Origin: Acidimicrobium sp.
Lineage (GTDB): Bacteria; Actinomycetota; Acidimicrobiia; Acidimicrobiales; Ilumatobacteraceae
Assembly: GCA_003535455.1 (NCBI GenBank)
Contig: DOHD01000103.1
Span: 4,894-10,354, forward strand
Reading direction: 5' to 3'
DNA length: 5,461 nucleotides
The notes below the pieces were generated by a model. That model had not been told where the DNA came from, did no database searches, and saw only the letters and a program-made list of their open reading frames with translations. Each line of letters begins with the position of its first letter. Position 1 is the first letter of the stretch. Both the position numbers and the translations under genes were made by a program. Positions 4,965 to 5,461 of the stretch are shown here, in pieces.

Positions 4965-5461
4965 ATGGTCGAAGTTGCCGAACGATGGACGCACCAATGG
5001 AAAGAACTCTACGAAGAAGTCATCAACACGGGTCTTTGCACGGGATGTGCAGGTTGCGTAATTTCTTGTCCTCACGATGTGATCGGCTACGAGCACGAAG
5101 AGGGCAAATACAAACCGTTTCACCTCGAAGAAGAACTTGGTCTCGACAATTGTGTTCACGGAGAAAAAGGTTGCACGAGTTGCACACGCGCTTGCCCTCG
5201 CTTTCGAGCTTGGGAGCCCGAGGCCGACATGCACTTGTTCGGTCGTCAGCGCAAAGACGAAGAAATGTACGGTCAATATCGACAGCTACTTCTCGTTCGC
5301 GCCGCAGATGAAGTAACGCACAAAAAGGGGCAAGACGGCGGTTTTGTCGGCGCGATGTTGATTTGGTTGCTCAAACACGACTACATCGACGCCGCACTCA
5401 CAAGTTTTGTCGAAGGTGACGGTTCTTCATGGAAGGCTCTGCCTGGTCTCGCCCGCACACC
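4965..5461 (+). CDS. Coenzyme F420 hydrogenase/dehydrogenase beta subunit family protein (FrhB-like), 3' end outside the window
   Basis: An open frame runs from the ATG at 4965 to the window end: 165 whole codons and no stop. The N-terminus carries two ferredoxin-like cysteine sets: C25-x2-C28-x2-C31-x3-C35-P, and C63-x6-C70-x2-C73-x3-C77-P, each fit for a [4Fe-4S] cluster. KKGQDGGFVGAMLIWLLKHDYIDAAL (120-145) then matches the start of the FrhB/FdhB domain, in which the QDGG stretch opens the FAD and F420 binding region. The family moves electrons between F420, flavin and iron-sulfur centres. The substrate of this actinobacterial member is not known to me. It is divergent from the acyl-CoA dehydrogenase with 83 bp between starts. 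An in-frame TAG at 4953 rules out a longer N-terminus. The C-terminal FrhB domain is not visible, so the exact subfamily is open. Confidence 0.85.
   Translation, partial: MVEVAERWTHQWKELYEEVINTGLCTGCAGCVISCPHDVIGYEHEEGKYKPFHLEEELGLDNCVHGEKGCTSCTRACPRFRAWEPEADMHLFGRQRKDEEMYGQYRQLLLVRAADEVTHKKGQDGGFVGAMLIWLLKHDYIDAALTSFVEGDGSSWKALPGLART

Noticed and set aside
4817..5311. Long plus-strand reading frame of 164 codons and a minus-strand frame (4875-5276) over the same region
   Set aside because: Both are shadows: the first is Arg/Ser-rich low-sense protein crossing a gene boundary, while the frame from 4965 encodes clear cysteine clusters and a FrhB domain start.

Overview
The window looks like a chromosomal segment of an actinobacterium, most likely of the Acidimicrobiia type (aquatic, roughly half G+C). 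This is inferred from a FrhB-like coenzyme F420 protein, a mycobacterial-style (FadE-like) acyl-CoA dehydrogenase, and several genes that seem to be transcribed without a leader. No marker gene fixes the taxon. Genes are tightly packed; no gene-free stretch reaches 100 bp. I see no RNA gene, mobile element or CRISPR array.

Left part (1-2295, all +): a membrane-anchored thioredoxin-fold protein with a CPHC active site, then a two-gene metal-uptake ABC transporter (ZnuB-like permease with a His-rich tail, overlapped by the ZnuC-like ATPase). Between the thiol protein and the permease lies a perfect 10-1-10 palindrome whose core has the 7-1-7 form of a Fur/Zur operator. It contains a -35-like TTGAGA, 17 bp from a -10-like TAGAGT that ends 6 bp before the GTG start. 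The transporter is therefore probably a zinc-repressed unit with its own promoter. No substrate-binding protein is in view.

Middle part (2340-3623): an O6-alkylguanine-DNA alkyltransferase (ogt, -) and a methylglyoxal synthase (mgsA, +) run divergently with start codons only 2 bp apart. The ogt Shine-Dalgarno and its best promoter candidate lie inside mgsA, and the mgsA -10 candidate lies inside ogt. A small DUF805 membrane protein (-) meets mgsA end to end.

Right part (3640-5461): an acyl-CoA dehydrogenase (-) lies 16 bp upstream of the DUF805 gene, on the same strand. Divergent from it is the 5' end of a FrhB-family iron-sulfur flavoprotein gene that runs off the window. Their shared upstream region holds a 12-bp palindrome.

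The gene families are all known. The most interesting material is regulatory: the operator-embedded promoter of the metal transporter, the interlocked ogt/mgsA starts, and a repeated TAGnnT-N6-start layout at three genes that lack a ribosome binding site.
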